Under the pieces are notes generated by a model. The model searched no databases and was not told the DNA's origin. It saw only the letters and a list, made by a program, of their open reading frames with translations. A DNA stretch of 15,223 bases, taken from contig JAGVOC010000288.1 in NCBI GenBank assembly GCA_020052975.1, positions 1 to 15,223 on the forward strand, given 5' to 3'. The position numbers and the translations under genes were made by a program. Positions 6,121 through 13,464 of the stretch are shown here, piece by piece. Source of the stretch: Desulfobacterales bacterium. Lineage in GTDB: Bacteria > Desulfobacterota > Desulfobacteria > Desulfobacterales > RPRI01. The first letter of the stretch is position 1; each line of letters opens with the position of its first letter.

Positions 6121-6418
6121 CCCTGTGAAATAGAATCACCTATGAGTTTTATTGTCTAAATCATTCGATAGTCTATTCCTAAGATAATGTTTTCCATAAG
6201 TAGTTTTCAGATATCTCTCCCTGCGTAAAGCATCTGTACGATTTCTACATGCCTCATAGTATATCAACTCAAAAGGTCTTCTATTTTTCGTTGATTCAGT
6301 AACACCTTCGTTATGCTCTGAAAGTCTTTTCATCAAATCTTTAGTGAACCCAGTATAAAATTTGCCGTCTTTTAAACTTTTCAAAACGTAGACAAAATAC
6401 ATTCTTTATTTCACAGGG
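6121..6418 (-). mobile_element. 298-bp GIY-YIG element with terminal inverted repeats
   Basis: The plus-strand left end CCCTGTGAAATAGAAT (6121-6136) is matched in inverted orientation by the right end (6401-6418, reverse complement CCCTGTGAAATAAAGAAT). The outer 12 bases are identical, and 4 more match after a 2-nt gap. The only content is a GIY-YIG nuclease gene that fills almost all of the interior. The element interrupts a four-helix-bundle gene at the codons of the conserved SIPS..AEG site. No clear target-site duplication is seen. About 5 nt of the expected host gene are missing at the junction, if the usual N-I dipeptide was present. The transposition mechanism is unknown. Confidence 0.72.
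6136..6402 (-). CDS. GIY-YIG nuclease family protein (UPF0213-like)
   Basis: An 88-residue single-domain GIY-YIG nuclease. It has V-Y-V-L (4-7) and F-Y-T-G-F-T (15-20) as the paired GIY and YIG strands, conserved Arg25 in M-K-R-L-S-E-H-N, and Glu62 in A-L-R-R-E-R-Y-L-K (58-66), the expected metal-binding residue. All catalytic positions look intact. Such small proteins are widespread and mostly uncharacterised; a DNA-nicking role is inferred from the fold. The ATG is only 8 nt after the stop of the interrupted upstream half-gene and lacks a strong Shine-Dalgarno, so translation may be coupled. The start and stop lie within or next to the terminal inverted repeats, so the gene is the body of the element. 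Confidence 0.93.
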   Translation of the reverse strand: MYFVYVLKSLKDGKFYTGFTKDLMKRLSEHNEGVTESTKNRRPFELIYYEACRNRTDALRRERYLKTTYGKHYLRNRLSNDLDNKTHR

Positions 6419-6569
6419 TACTTGGTATTGAAATAGCAGCCCTCCGCATTTGATCTCTCAAGCCAAAGTCTTTGCTAAACAACCCCTTATTCGTTAATTT
6501 GTATATGTCTACAGCCAAATCTTTCGATTTCTGCCATACCGCTAAATCTTTAAATCCTCTTTCGCCCAT
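6411..6569 (-). pseudogene. Four-helix-bundle (S23-type) protein, N-terminal half
   Basis: From ATG 6569 the frame reads MGERGFKDLAVWQKSKDLAV and continues through helix 2, L-R-D-Q-M-R-R-A-A-I-S-I-P-S (37-50). It is then cut off by the inserted element: the codons T-L and TGA stop (6413-6411) come from the junction and the terminal inverted repeat. F-K-D-L-x-V-W-Q-K and R-R-A-x-x-S-I-P-S are hallmarks of the four-helix-bundle family related to 23S rRNA intervening-sequence proteins. A good Shine-Dalgarno (GAGGTG, 7-nt spacer) is supplied by a heptamer unit of array C. The 3' half follows at 6120-5908. Confidence 0.88.
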
Positions 6570-6612
6570 AACCCATCACCTCTTACCTCTTACCTCTTAC
6601 CTATCACCTATT
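6564..6612. repeat. Heptamer tandem array C (NANRGGT on minus strand), 7 units
   Basis: Seven units in perfect register on the plus strand: GCCCATA, ACCCATC, three of ACCTCTT, ACCTATC and ACCTATT. It holds the stop of the APH-fold gene (6599-6597), the Shine-Dalgarno of the S23-type gene and its ATG. It is inverted relative to array B, so the S23-type gene lies between inverted arrays. Confidence 0.92.
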
Positions 6613-7766
6613 ATCAACTCCATCATCCTGGCCCAGGTATCGAGCATGTGTTTGATGTCGCCTTCGACCCTGCCTTTTTCTCTTTCAATATACAAAAGAC
6701 TGATATCAAGGAGATAGCAGAGAAGTAGGGGCGTTAATAATTTCTCATCAATCCCCACTAAACTACTATACTTACTTAACATTTGTTCGTTCTTCAGAAT
6801 CCTTTTCATCAAACCTTCAGGCTTGAGATGTCTGACCAGAATCCCGTCCTGGATAATAAAATGATAAAGGTCAAGCAGGGGCGGATATCCCCTCTTCGCA
6901 TATTCCCAGTCGAAGACGTACAGTTTGCCATCGTGAAAGAAAGTATTCCAGGGAGTAAAATCCCTGTGGCAGATCCCGAAGAGCAATTTTTCATCGCCGA
7001 TCTCATCTTCAATGTAATTAACTATGCTACTCAACTTACTCAACCCCTCAACTTCTAAATCACTTGCTCTCTTTCTCAATTCTCCGGCAAACTCACTCTG
7101 CCTATATTCCATTACCTTCGAGGTTTTTACAAATATCTCAGACAGGAAGTCGATATGAGAATCAGAAAGCTTGCTGCCGTATTTCGAATGAGCACTCTTC
7201 AACGTGTCCAGAACAAGAATATTTACGCCCTTCATAGAGCCGTGATAGAGGACTCCTGGAAATAATCCGTTTCTGACATCAAGTCTCCATAAGTCTTCGA
7301 GTATCTCGGTCTCATTAGTTAAAAGGCTGTCAACATCCTCGCTATCTGAAACCTTGATATATCCGAGAATATCGCCGTCTGAATTCATCACCTGAACAGT
7401 TACCTTTCTATGACATCCCTCAGTGCCTGTAAAGAAAGCGTAATGTAGATCGTCCCTCTTAAATATTTTTTTAATAGACTCGTCTTTTCTCTGAAAATAA
7501 ACTCTATCTTTCATTGCTAAATTAGAAAGTCCGCCTTTAGCCGCAAGAACAGCCATTTTTTTTAAAAGTTTTGCCCTCAAAAGACTTGGCTGATACAGGG
7601 CAAGAGATGAAATGATAAGCTCTTTATTTTTTAAAGGAATTATCCAGCGTGGATTTTTTATTGACGGAAGTATAGCAAGCGTTTCAATATGAGTGTTAGA
7701 TTTTGGGCAATCATCAAATATTTGTCCTAAAAAGGCAATATTTTTAAGAATATTAGCGACTTGCAC
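6597..7766 (-). CDS. APH-fold phosphotransferase (aminoglycoside phosphotransferase-like kinase)
   Basis: A 389-residue protein with a C-terminal APH/choline-kinase-type domain. It shows a likely ATP-binding Lys138 in G-Y-I-K-V-S, the catalytic loop H267-R-D-F-T-P-W-N274, and the metal-binding D286-W-E288. The roughly 100-residue N-terminal region (P-R-W-I-I-P-L-K at 39-46) is typical of a variant found in polysaccharide loci, not of antibiotic-resistance enzymes. The substrate is unknown; a sugar, lipid carrier or polyol is more likely than a drug. It starts at GTG 7766 and overlaps the preceding kinase-like gene by 14 nt, so the two are probably co-translated and work together. The C-terminal I-I-G-D-R and stop lie in heptamer array C. 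Confidence 0.85.
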   Translation of the reverse strand: MQVANILKNIAFLGQIFDDCPKSNTHIETLAILPSIKNPRWIIPLKNKELIISSLALYQPSLLRAKLLKKMAVLAAKGGLSNLAMKDRVYFQRKDESIKKIFKRDDLHYAFFTGTEGCHRKVTVQVMNSDGDILGYIKVSDSEDVDSLLTNETEILEDLWRLDVRNGLFPGVLYHGSMKGVNILVLDTLKSAHSKYGSKLSDSHIDFLSEIFVKTSKVMEYRQSEFAGELRKRASDLEVEGLSKLSSIVNYIEDEIGDEKLLFGICHRDFTPWNTFFHDGKLYVFDWEYAKRGYPPLLDLYHFIIQDGILVRHLKPEGLMKRILKNEQMLSKYSSLVGIDEKLLTPLLLCYLLDISLLYIEREKGRVEGDIKHMLDTWARMMELIIGDR

Positions 7767-9123
7767 TTATAAGTTGTATTCTTTCAGCTCTTCTTTTTAT
7801 AACAGTCTCAACAATTTCTTCCGCAGCCTTTTGAGGTTCCTCATTGTTGTTTATTCTAAAAATATTCTTATTACATTCAGTCACTTTAATATACCGCTCG
7901 TTAAGCATCCTAATTTTTTCTTGTGTTAGCTCTTGTTTACGTTCCATAATTTTTTTAGGTTCCGCATAAATAAAAAATGAACTTTTCGGTGAAGGAATAA
8001 AATAAGAAAATAATTTCAATAACCAGAAAGGAAGCGATATCCTTGATCGCTCCGGGTCTGCAATCATATCGTAAAAATAACGATCAAATATAACTAATTC
8101 TCTACGAACTAATTTTGGTCTAACCCTGGTGAAATAGCCTAATATATAATCTAAAGAATAATAAACGAGCCGAAAAATAGAACCAATAAAATTAGATGTT
8201 TTTGCACGATGCGGATTTTGATAATTTTCGTCAATTGAAGTAATTACTCTTGTTTTTCTTCCTATTTCAGCAATTCTTGGGAATAGCGATGGCCTAAAAT
8301 GAAACAAATTTTTTTCACCCATTTGAAATGCCTTCTTTAAATCTTTTAGCGCCAATTCAAGGACTGTTGTCTTCCCGCTTCCGTCAGGACCGCTAACAGA
8401 AATGAATTCTCCGTGAGGAAAAAAGGAATACTTTAGTCGGCAATAAAAAAACCTTGGAATATGCCAGAAATGAAACAAAGGATCTTTCACGGCGCATCGT
8501 AATAGTATTATAAATCGTTTTATACGATTAACACGAGGCAATCCATTGAATCCATTTTTAGAGATGGTATTTAGAAGGTTCTTTCCTTCTTCCTTCCCGA
8601 TGATACCGTTCAATACATTGCTGATTGTCTCCATTTCGCGTAAAACAATCTGTCTGAATTCCTGATGATATTTTTCTGGCAAACGAGCATTTAATAAATA
8701 TACATAAAGCCACTTATCGAGAAACCTGTAACTATCATTAGCAATATAAAAATTTTTATATGGTTTTTTTGCTTTTAGAATTTCATTACCTTCAATAAGC
8801 TTAACACCGTATAATTCACTTTCGAAAACGAAATCTATTTTTAAAAAAAATTTTCCAGGTATTCTCTGATACAAATAAAATTGGTCATGTTGTTCATCAC
8901 TATAATGGTAATAGATAATAAAATTATGCTTATTACAGATATTTGAAATAATATTTTTATTTATTTTTCTATCTTTTCTATAAACAAGAATATCTATATC
9001 AGATGAATTCATATAATCAGGCAGCGTTTCATAATTGCGGAGAAGACAATAATTTATATTATTTGTTTGATATAACTCAAACAATTCTGTCAAAAATATT
9101 TTTAGGCTCGATTCCTCTTTCAT
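7753..9123 (-). CDS. Nucleotidyltransferase-like / thymidylate-kinase-like fusion protein
   Basis: A 456-residue two-part protein. The N-terminal part resembles a nucleotidyltransferase: Y-C-L-L-R-N-Y (25-31) followed by S-S-D-I-D-I-L-V (40-47). The C-terminal part is a P-loop kinase related to thymidylate kinase: Walker A G-P-D-G-S-G-K-T-T (245-253) and F-D-R-Y-F-Y-D (346-352). Similar proteins occur in exopolysaccharide loci beside APH-fold kinases, but no reaction is established. The acceptor is unlikely to be dTMP given the context. It lies 11 nt after the GT2 gene and overlaps the APH-fold gene by 14 nt. No clear Shine-Dalgarno precedes the ATG. It is AT-rich and lysine-rich like the other genes to its right. 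Confidence 0.85.
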   Translation of the reverse strand: MKEESSLKIFLTELFELYQTNNINYCLLRNYETLPDYMNSSDIDILVYRKDRKINKNIISNICNKHNFIIYYHYSDEQHDQFYLYQRIPGKFFLKIDFVFESELYGVKLIEGNEILKAKKPYKNFYIANDSYRFLDKWLYVYLLNARLPEKYHQEFRQIVLREMETISNVLNGIIGKEEGKNLLNTISKNGFNGLPRVNRIKRFIILLRCAVKDPLFHFWHIPRFFYCRLKYSFFPHGEFISVSGPDGSGKTTVLELALKDLKKAFQMGEKNLFHFRPSLFPRIAEIGRKTRVITSIDENYQNPHRAKTSNFIGSIFRLVYYSLDYILGYFTRVRPKLVRRELVIFDRYFYDMIADPERSRISLPFWLLKLFSYFIPSPKSSFFIYAEPKKIMERKQELTQEKIRMLNERYIKVTECNKNIFRINNNEEPQKAAEEIVETVIKRRAERIQLISASR

Positions 9124-9134
9124 TGTATGTCGGC

Positions 9135-10106
9135 TTATTTATAGAATTTTTGAGTCTTCAATTTATCAAAAATATAGCCTGGATTTAAAACCATAACCAT
9201 CAAGAGATTAACTAAAGTCTTGATATAATTTTTATTCATATAGTTAAAGCCAGCTTTTCTATAGAAAAATGCAGCATAATCTTTTCGCAGATTATTGAAT
9301 TTAGTCCATAATGAAAGAGAATTTATAAAATCCTCATATGTTCTTTCACTTAAACCAGATCTTCTTCTTTTTAGGCAATCTTTTATCCATCTCATTTTCT
9401 TTAACATTGAGAAAACGTTTGTTGATATAGAATCCTGTCTTTTTCTATATAGAAATAAAGGCTTAGGTATAACTTTCATATATTTTCCTTCAACTCCCAA
9501 ATCTGATAATCTACACCATAGGTCTAAATCTTCACAAAAATCCTGCCATTTAATATTATCCGATTTGTCAAAAATTCTATGCCCTCCCACAAGAAGAGCA
9601 TCTTTTTTCGAAAAAAGTGATGATGCTGGAAGAAATATAAGTTTATTCTTTTTGTAAAGATTAAAAAATTCTTTATCTGATATAGGGCCAATAGCCTGCA
9701 TTCCTATTATCTTGTTCTCATCTTCACCAATATAATATGCATAAGTTCCAGCAGCTATTAGATAAGGTTCCTGTGTTACTGCTTCAATTTGAGTGGCTAA
9801 CATTTCCGGCAAGGCTATATCATCTGCATCTATAAATAAAATCCAGTCATATTTTGCATTTTCTAATCCTATTTTACGAGCATTAGCTAAACCGCTATTT
9901 TCAGAAAGTTTTACATATCTAATCCTTTCATCGTTTTCGCCCGCTTCTTGAATAATCTGAAAAGTAGAATCTGTTGATGCATCATCTATAATTAATACCT
10001 CTATATTTCTATATGTTTGAGAGAGAACGCTGTTAATTGTTTTTTCTAAATATTTTTCTGCATTATATGCGCAAATAATGACAGATACCGGGATGTCGGT
10101 CGACAT
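9135..10106 (-). CDS. Glycosyltransferase family 2
   Basis: A 323-residue GT-A-fold transferase. Its N-terminal catalytic domain has V-S-V-I-I-C-A-Y-N (7-15), S-V-L-S-Q-T-Y (26-32), I-I-D-D-A-S-T-D-S-T (39-48) for nucleotide binding, and the metal-binding F-I-D-A-D-D (91-96). A basic, aromatic-rich C-terminal region from about residue 215 may touch the membrane. The ATG follows the stop of the O-antigen ligase-like gene by 3 nt, so it is translationally coupled. It likely adds one sugar to the undecaprenyl-linked repeat unit; the sugar is not predictable. Confidence 0.93.
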   Translation of the reverse strand: MSTDIPVSVIICAYNAEKYLEKTINSVLSQTYRNIEVLIIDDASTDSTFQIIQEAGENDERIRYVKLSENSGLANARKIGLENAKYDWILFIDADDIALPEMLATQIEAVTQEPYLIAAGTYAYYIGEDENKIIGMQAIGPISDKEFFNLYKKNKLIFLPASSLFSKKDALLVGGHRIFDKSDNIKWQDFCEDLDLWCRLSDLGVEGKYMKVIPKPLFLYRKRQDSISTNVFSMLKKMRWIKDCLKRRRSGLSERTYEDFINSLSLWTKFNNLRKDYAAFFYRKAGFNYMNKNYIKTLVNLLMVMVLNPGYIFDKLKTQKFYK

Positions 10107-10109
10107 GAT

Positions 10110-11480
10110 TTATATCTTCGAAGCTTTCTCGAATCTTTTTAACTCAAAATATATACCAAACCCCATTATCATCCAGAATATTGGGTCGATAACCATAGGT
10201 GCTAATAATGAAGAGGTAATCATCCCACACATTGATAATAAGGCACCCTGAGCAATAAGTTTATCTTCCGGTAAAATTGGTTTGTATTTCAAACAACTGA
10301 ATAAATAAAATATTAAGGCTAAAATAAAAAAGATAAGTCCTATCAATCCTGACGTCACCCAAACATGTAAAAAAATATTTGAAACTCCCTGCCAACTTTC
10401 ACCCATTTCGATATAGCCATAACCAAACAGCAAAGTATTAATATTGGAGTTTATCATTCTCCATGCTTCTTCAACAGTTTCAATTCTAAAACTTGCAGAT
10501 GGATCGTCTCTAATTTTTTCAAATGTCATTATAGACCTAAATCTTTGTGTAAGAACTCCTTCTTCTTCAAAATAATCCACGATATAAATACTTGTAATCG
10601 TAATAATTATTAATAAAGCTAAGAGAAATCCTTTTTTTATAAGAGAAGTTTTAGTCATACTGATAATAAACAATGATATCCCCGATAATAATCCAATCCA
10701 AGCAGATCTTGTCTTATTCATTAAAAGTAATAGATTAGCAAACATAATTATATAAAGATAACTTTTCATGTTATTTCTTAATAAGTCCAAAGAAAGGGGA
10801 ACAAAGAGTAAGATAATTGCCATCAAATACTTACCAAATGTATCACCTTCCCAAAATGTCGCTGTCATTCTGTGGTGCATTGAGATTTGTTCCCATTGTA
10901 TTTCATTCAGATTCAATAAGTTTATCCCAAATACAAAATATCCAATATATTGCAACATGCCAAGTATCATATTAAATATCAATACATATAGAATAATCAT
11001 AGTAGCACTTTGTAATTTAATCCTTTCGCTTAGGAGAATAGCAGCACCATTTACTGAAATAAGTAGAAATGAGATTGGAAGGATTGCCATTCTTAAAGAA
11101 TCTAAAAGGTCACGTGTAGTGTATAAGGTGACAAATAATGTCCAAATAATATAAGCGAGTATTAAATATAATATTTTAGATTTTAAAACTTTTATAATGT
11201 TTTTTAACCCAACAGAAAACAGAATAAAAAGATTTAAGATAAATGGTATCCTGAGATGACCTTCGAATATTTCTATGCTGAAAAAATTTGTTGTCATCAA
11301 AGATATTAAAAACAATACAGGTATAATATTTGTTCGAATAGATAAAACTAACGTTGTTGCTGTAGCAATAGCAACAAGATAAAATCCCCATCTTAAATCA
11401 ATTGATAACATTAGAAAAGCTACTGACCAATAAAGAAGTATAATGAACCATGTTGATTTATATCTTATTGAATTAATCAT
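10110..11480 (-). CDS. O-antigen ligase/polymerase-like membrane protein (Wzy_C type)
   Basis: A 456-residue integral membrane protein with ten or more hydrophobic segments. The motif N-K-T-R-S-A-W-I-G-L-L-S-G (255-267) and the loop L-F-G-Y-G-Y-I (351-357) leading to S-N-I-F-L-H-V-W (367-374, with conserved His372) match the O-antigen ligase/Wzy family (Wzy_C). The large periplasmic loop before H372 (about 303-370) is where the glycan would bind. Ligase and polymerase cannot be told apart reliably from sequence; in this locus, next to a Wzx-type flippase, a polymerase role is equally likely. The start overlaps the upstream GT2 by 4 nt (ATGA). Confidence 0.88.
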   Translation of the reverse strand: MINSIRYKSTWFIILLYWSVAFLMLSIDLRWGFYLVAIATATTLVLSIRTNIIPVLFLISLMTTNFFSIEIFEGHLRIPFILNLFILFSVGLKNIIKVLKSKILYLILAYIIWTLFVTLYTTRDLLDSLRMAILPISFLLISVNGAAILLSERIKLQSATMIILYVLIFNMILGMLQYIGYFVFGINLLNLNEIQWEQISMHHRMTATFWEGDTFGKYLMAIILLFVPLSLDLLRNNMKSYLYIIMFANLLLLMNKTRSAWIGLLSGISLFIISMTKTSLIKKGFLLALLIIITITSIYIVDYFEEEGVLTQRFRSIMTFEKIRDDPSASFRIETVEEAWRMINSNINTLLFGYGYIEMGESWQGVSNIFLHVWVTSGLIGLIFFILALIFYLFSCLKYKPILPEDKLIAQGALLSMCGMITSSLLAPMVIDPIFWMIMGFGIYFELKRFEKASKI

Positions 11481-12472
11481 GGCATGAAAGAAGACCTCTT
11501 GCCCAAAGACCTCAGCATTTTACTAAGAAGCACTAAACTATAACTTGTCTTTATTAAGGCAATCTTCAAAAAATTATACCTTTTGTATTTTGAAAGAAAA
11601 TATAATCGGCTTTTAATAAATTGTCTATATTTAAAAACATTTTCTTCTTTTTCCTGATGTAAATGTTTGACGAATACAGTCGGAATATATATAATCTTCC
11701 CATTATATTCCTGAACCATATACATTAATATGGGTTCTTCACAGTAAAGGAAAACATTTTCATCAAGCAATCCTATTTCTTTTAAAAAAGATATCTTTAT
11801 TATTAAACAGGCCCCTGAGACTTTTTCAACCCCATATGGCTTATCTGATTTTATTGACTCAAGATAATTTAATGGTTTACCAAACAGTTTTTTTAGAAAT
11901 GCTGATACAAATGGATTTATGATTTCTTTAAAAAAGCCTGGTTCTTTTAAAGGGCTTTGTCTGTTGCCCTCCGCATCAATAATATTCGGGCCAACTATAT
12001 AGATTGAATCATTCGAAAACATAACATCCGCCATCTTTTGTAAACTCGAAGTGTCTTCGACCCTCACATCAGGATTTACAATCAATACCGCATCAGCATT
12101 CTTTCTAATCGCATATCGAATTCCGACATTATTCCCTGCAGAATAACCAAGGTTCTTGTCATTCTTTATTAAAACCAGCTTCTCTCTCGACCCATATCTT
12201 TCCAACTCCTTTTCCCTTTCCGCTATCCCTCCATCCTCGGCCTCATCTTTCTGATACTCAGCCACGTACCTGATGTCACCTCGTAGCGTCCATTCCGCCT
12301 TCATTTTCTCTACCGAACCATCCGAAGAAGAATTATCAACGACTATTACTATGAAGTCAGGCCAATTTTGCTTTAAGAGAAGAGTCGCACAGTCAATGGT
12401 ATCCTGCCAGCTGTTGTAATTGAGAATGATAATTGCTACCTTTTTAAAGTTGGCAGAGTTGTTTCGTATCAT
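11477..12472 (-). CDS. Glycosyltransferase family 2 (rhamnosyltransferase-like)
   Basis: A 331-residue GT-A transferase with I-I-I-L-N-Y-N-S-W (14-22), V-V-D-N-S-S-S-D-G-S (44-53), N-L-G-Y-S-A-G-N-N-V-G (107-117) and the N-P-D-V (133-136) metal motif. The later G-L-L-D-E-N-V-F-L-Y-C-E-E is the acceptor-side signature of the WbbL-like/rhamnosyltransferase group. A charged insertion at about 72-97 separates the second and third strands. It overlaps the genes on both sides by 4 nt (ATGA at each junction), so it sits in the middle of a tightly coupled operon. Rhamnose as donor is a family-level guess. Confidence 0.93.
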   Translation of the reverse strand: MIRNNSANFKKVAIIILNYNSWQDTIDCATLLLKQNWPDFIVIVVDNSSSDGSVEKMKAEWTLRGDIRYVAEYQKDEAEDGGIAEREKELERYGSREKLVLIKNDKNLGYSAGNNVGIRYAIRKNADAVLIVNPDVRVEDTSSLQKMADVMFSNDSIYIVGPNIIDAEGNRQSPLKEPGFFKEIINPFVSAFLKKLFGKPLNYLESIKSDKPYGVEKVSGACLIIKISFLKEIGLLDENVFLYCEEPILMYMVQEYNGKIIYIPTVFVKHLHQEKEENVFKYRQFIKSRLYFLSKYKRYNFLKIALIKTSYSLVLLSKMLRSLGKRSSFMP

Positions 12473-13464
12473 GATTTCTTTGCAAAGACGACTATATTCT
12501 CACCCAACCCAAATTTATTTAACGGAATCAACAAGATTGTTAAAATTGCATTAATTGTTTTCAGGATTCTATTGTTTTTAATGTTTTTACTCTTTCCTTG
12601 TTTTCTTGTTAGAAAAGCTTGAACAGAATTAATGATCCCATTGTGTGAATTATTTGTTATTAGTCTGTCTATATAAAAACCACAATTCGTCAACAATAAA
12701 TTTAATGATTTAATGTTGAAAACCTGGAAATGTCTTGGGCTGTCAATTTGCCAATAATCTTTCTTAAATACTTTGGCAAGCAAGGATGAGTTATTTGGAG
12801 TTTCTAATAATAAAACCCCTTCTTCTTTCAAAAGACTAAAAGCTTTTTTTATCGTAAAAACAGGGGCAGGCAGATGTTCAATAACGTGGCTTATCTGTAT
12901 GACATTAAAATAATTATCAGGATAAGTTATAGTTTCTACCTGTTCAGTAGTCACATTATGTCCTTTAGCTCTTGCAATCTCAACTGCCTCTGAAGAAACA
13001 TCAAAACCATAAGTCTCCCATCCAAACTCTTTGTATAGATCCAGTTTCCAGCCTCCTCCACATCCAATATCCAATATTTTACTACCTTCTGGAAATAGCG
13101 CTGCAAGTCTCCAATACGCAGGAACATAATTCAACAATATTTTATCAATCAAGTTTCTATCTCTTTTTTTAAGGTTCTCTTTTATTTTTCCTTTAATTCT
13201 TTCTCTTAAAGATCCATCTATTCCTATTTTTTTAACAAATACATGATATGATGCTGAGGGATAATAACTGCCAATGCATTCTTGTGCAGGTCTCTCTTTT
13301 AAAAAAGCCACACCACAATCTGCACATTGAACAAGAGAAAACTTCTCTAACGTTATTGAAAATTGGACATCATAAGTATAAAATAAAAACTGTAATTTGA
13401 CACTATCACATATTGGGCATCTCTCCAGTTTGTCTATAGTAATATTTGAATTTCTATTTAACAT
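12469..13464 (-). CDS. Zinc-ribbon class I SAM-dependent methyltransferase
   Basis: A 331-residue protein. An N-terminal zinc ribbon, C16-P-I-C19 and C47-A-D-C50, is followed by a class I methyltransferase domain with motif I I-L-D-I-G-C-G-G-G-W (130-139), an acidic motif II near Y-G-F-D-V-S (152-157) and H-V-I-E-H-L (193-198). Methyltransferases of this layout in polysaccharide operons usually modify a sugar or cap the glycan; the target here is unknown. It overlaps the flippase gene by 11 nt and the GT2 by 4 nt. The length is normal and no motif is missing. Confidence 0.92.
   Translation of the reverse strand: MLNRNSNITIDKLERCPICDSVKLQFLFYTYDVQFSITLEKFSLVQCADCGVAFLKERPAQECIGSYYPSASYHVFVKKIGIDGSLRERIKGKIKENLKKRDRNLIDKILLNYVPAYWRLAALFPEGSKILDIGCGGGWKLDLYKEFGWETYGFDVSSEAVEIARAKGHNVTTEQVETITYPDNYFNVIQISHVIEHLPAPVFTIKKAFSLLKEEGVLLLETPNNSSLLAKVFKKDYWQIDSPRHFQVFNIKSLNLLLTNCGFYIDRLITNNSHNGIINSVQAFLTRKQGKSKNIKNNRILKTINAILTILLIPLNKFGLGENIVVFAKKS

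Noticed and set aside
6121..6418. GIY-YIG element as a group I intron or intein
   Set aside because: At 298 bp, almost all of it nuclease gene, there is no room for an intron core. The host frame stops at the junction, and no intein splicing motifs are present.
6597..7766. APH-fold gene as an antibiotic-resistance gene
   Set aside because: The N-terminal region and its place in a glycan operon fit a locus-specific kinase. Only the generic kinase motifs are shared with resistance enzymes.
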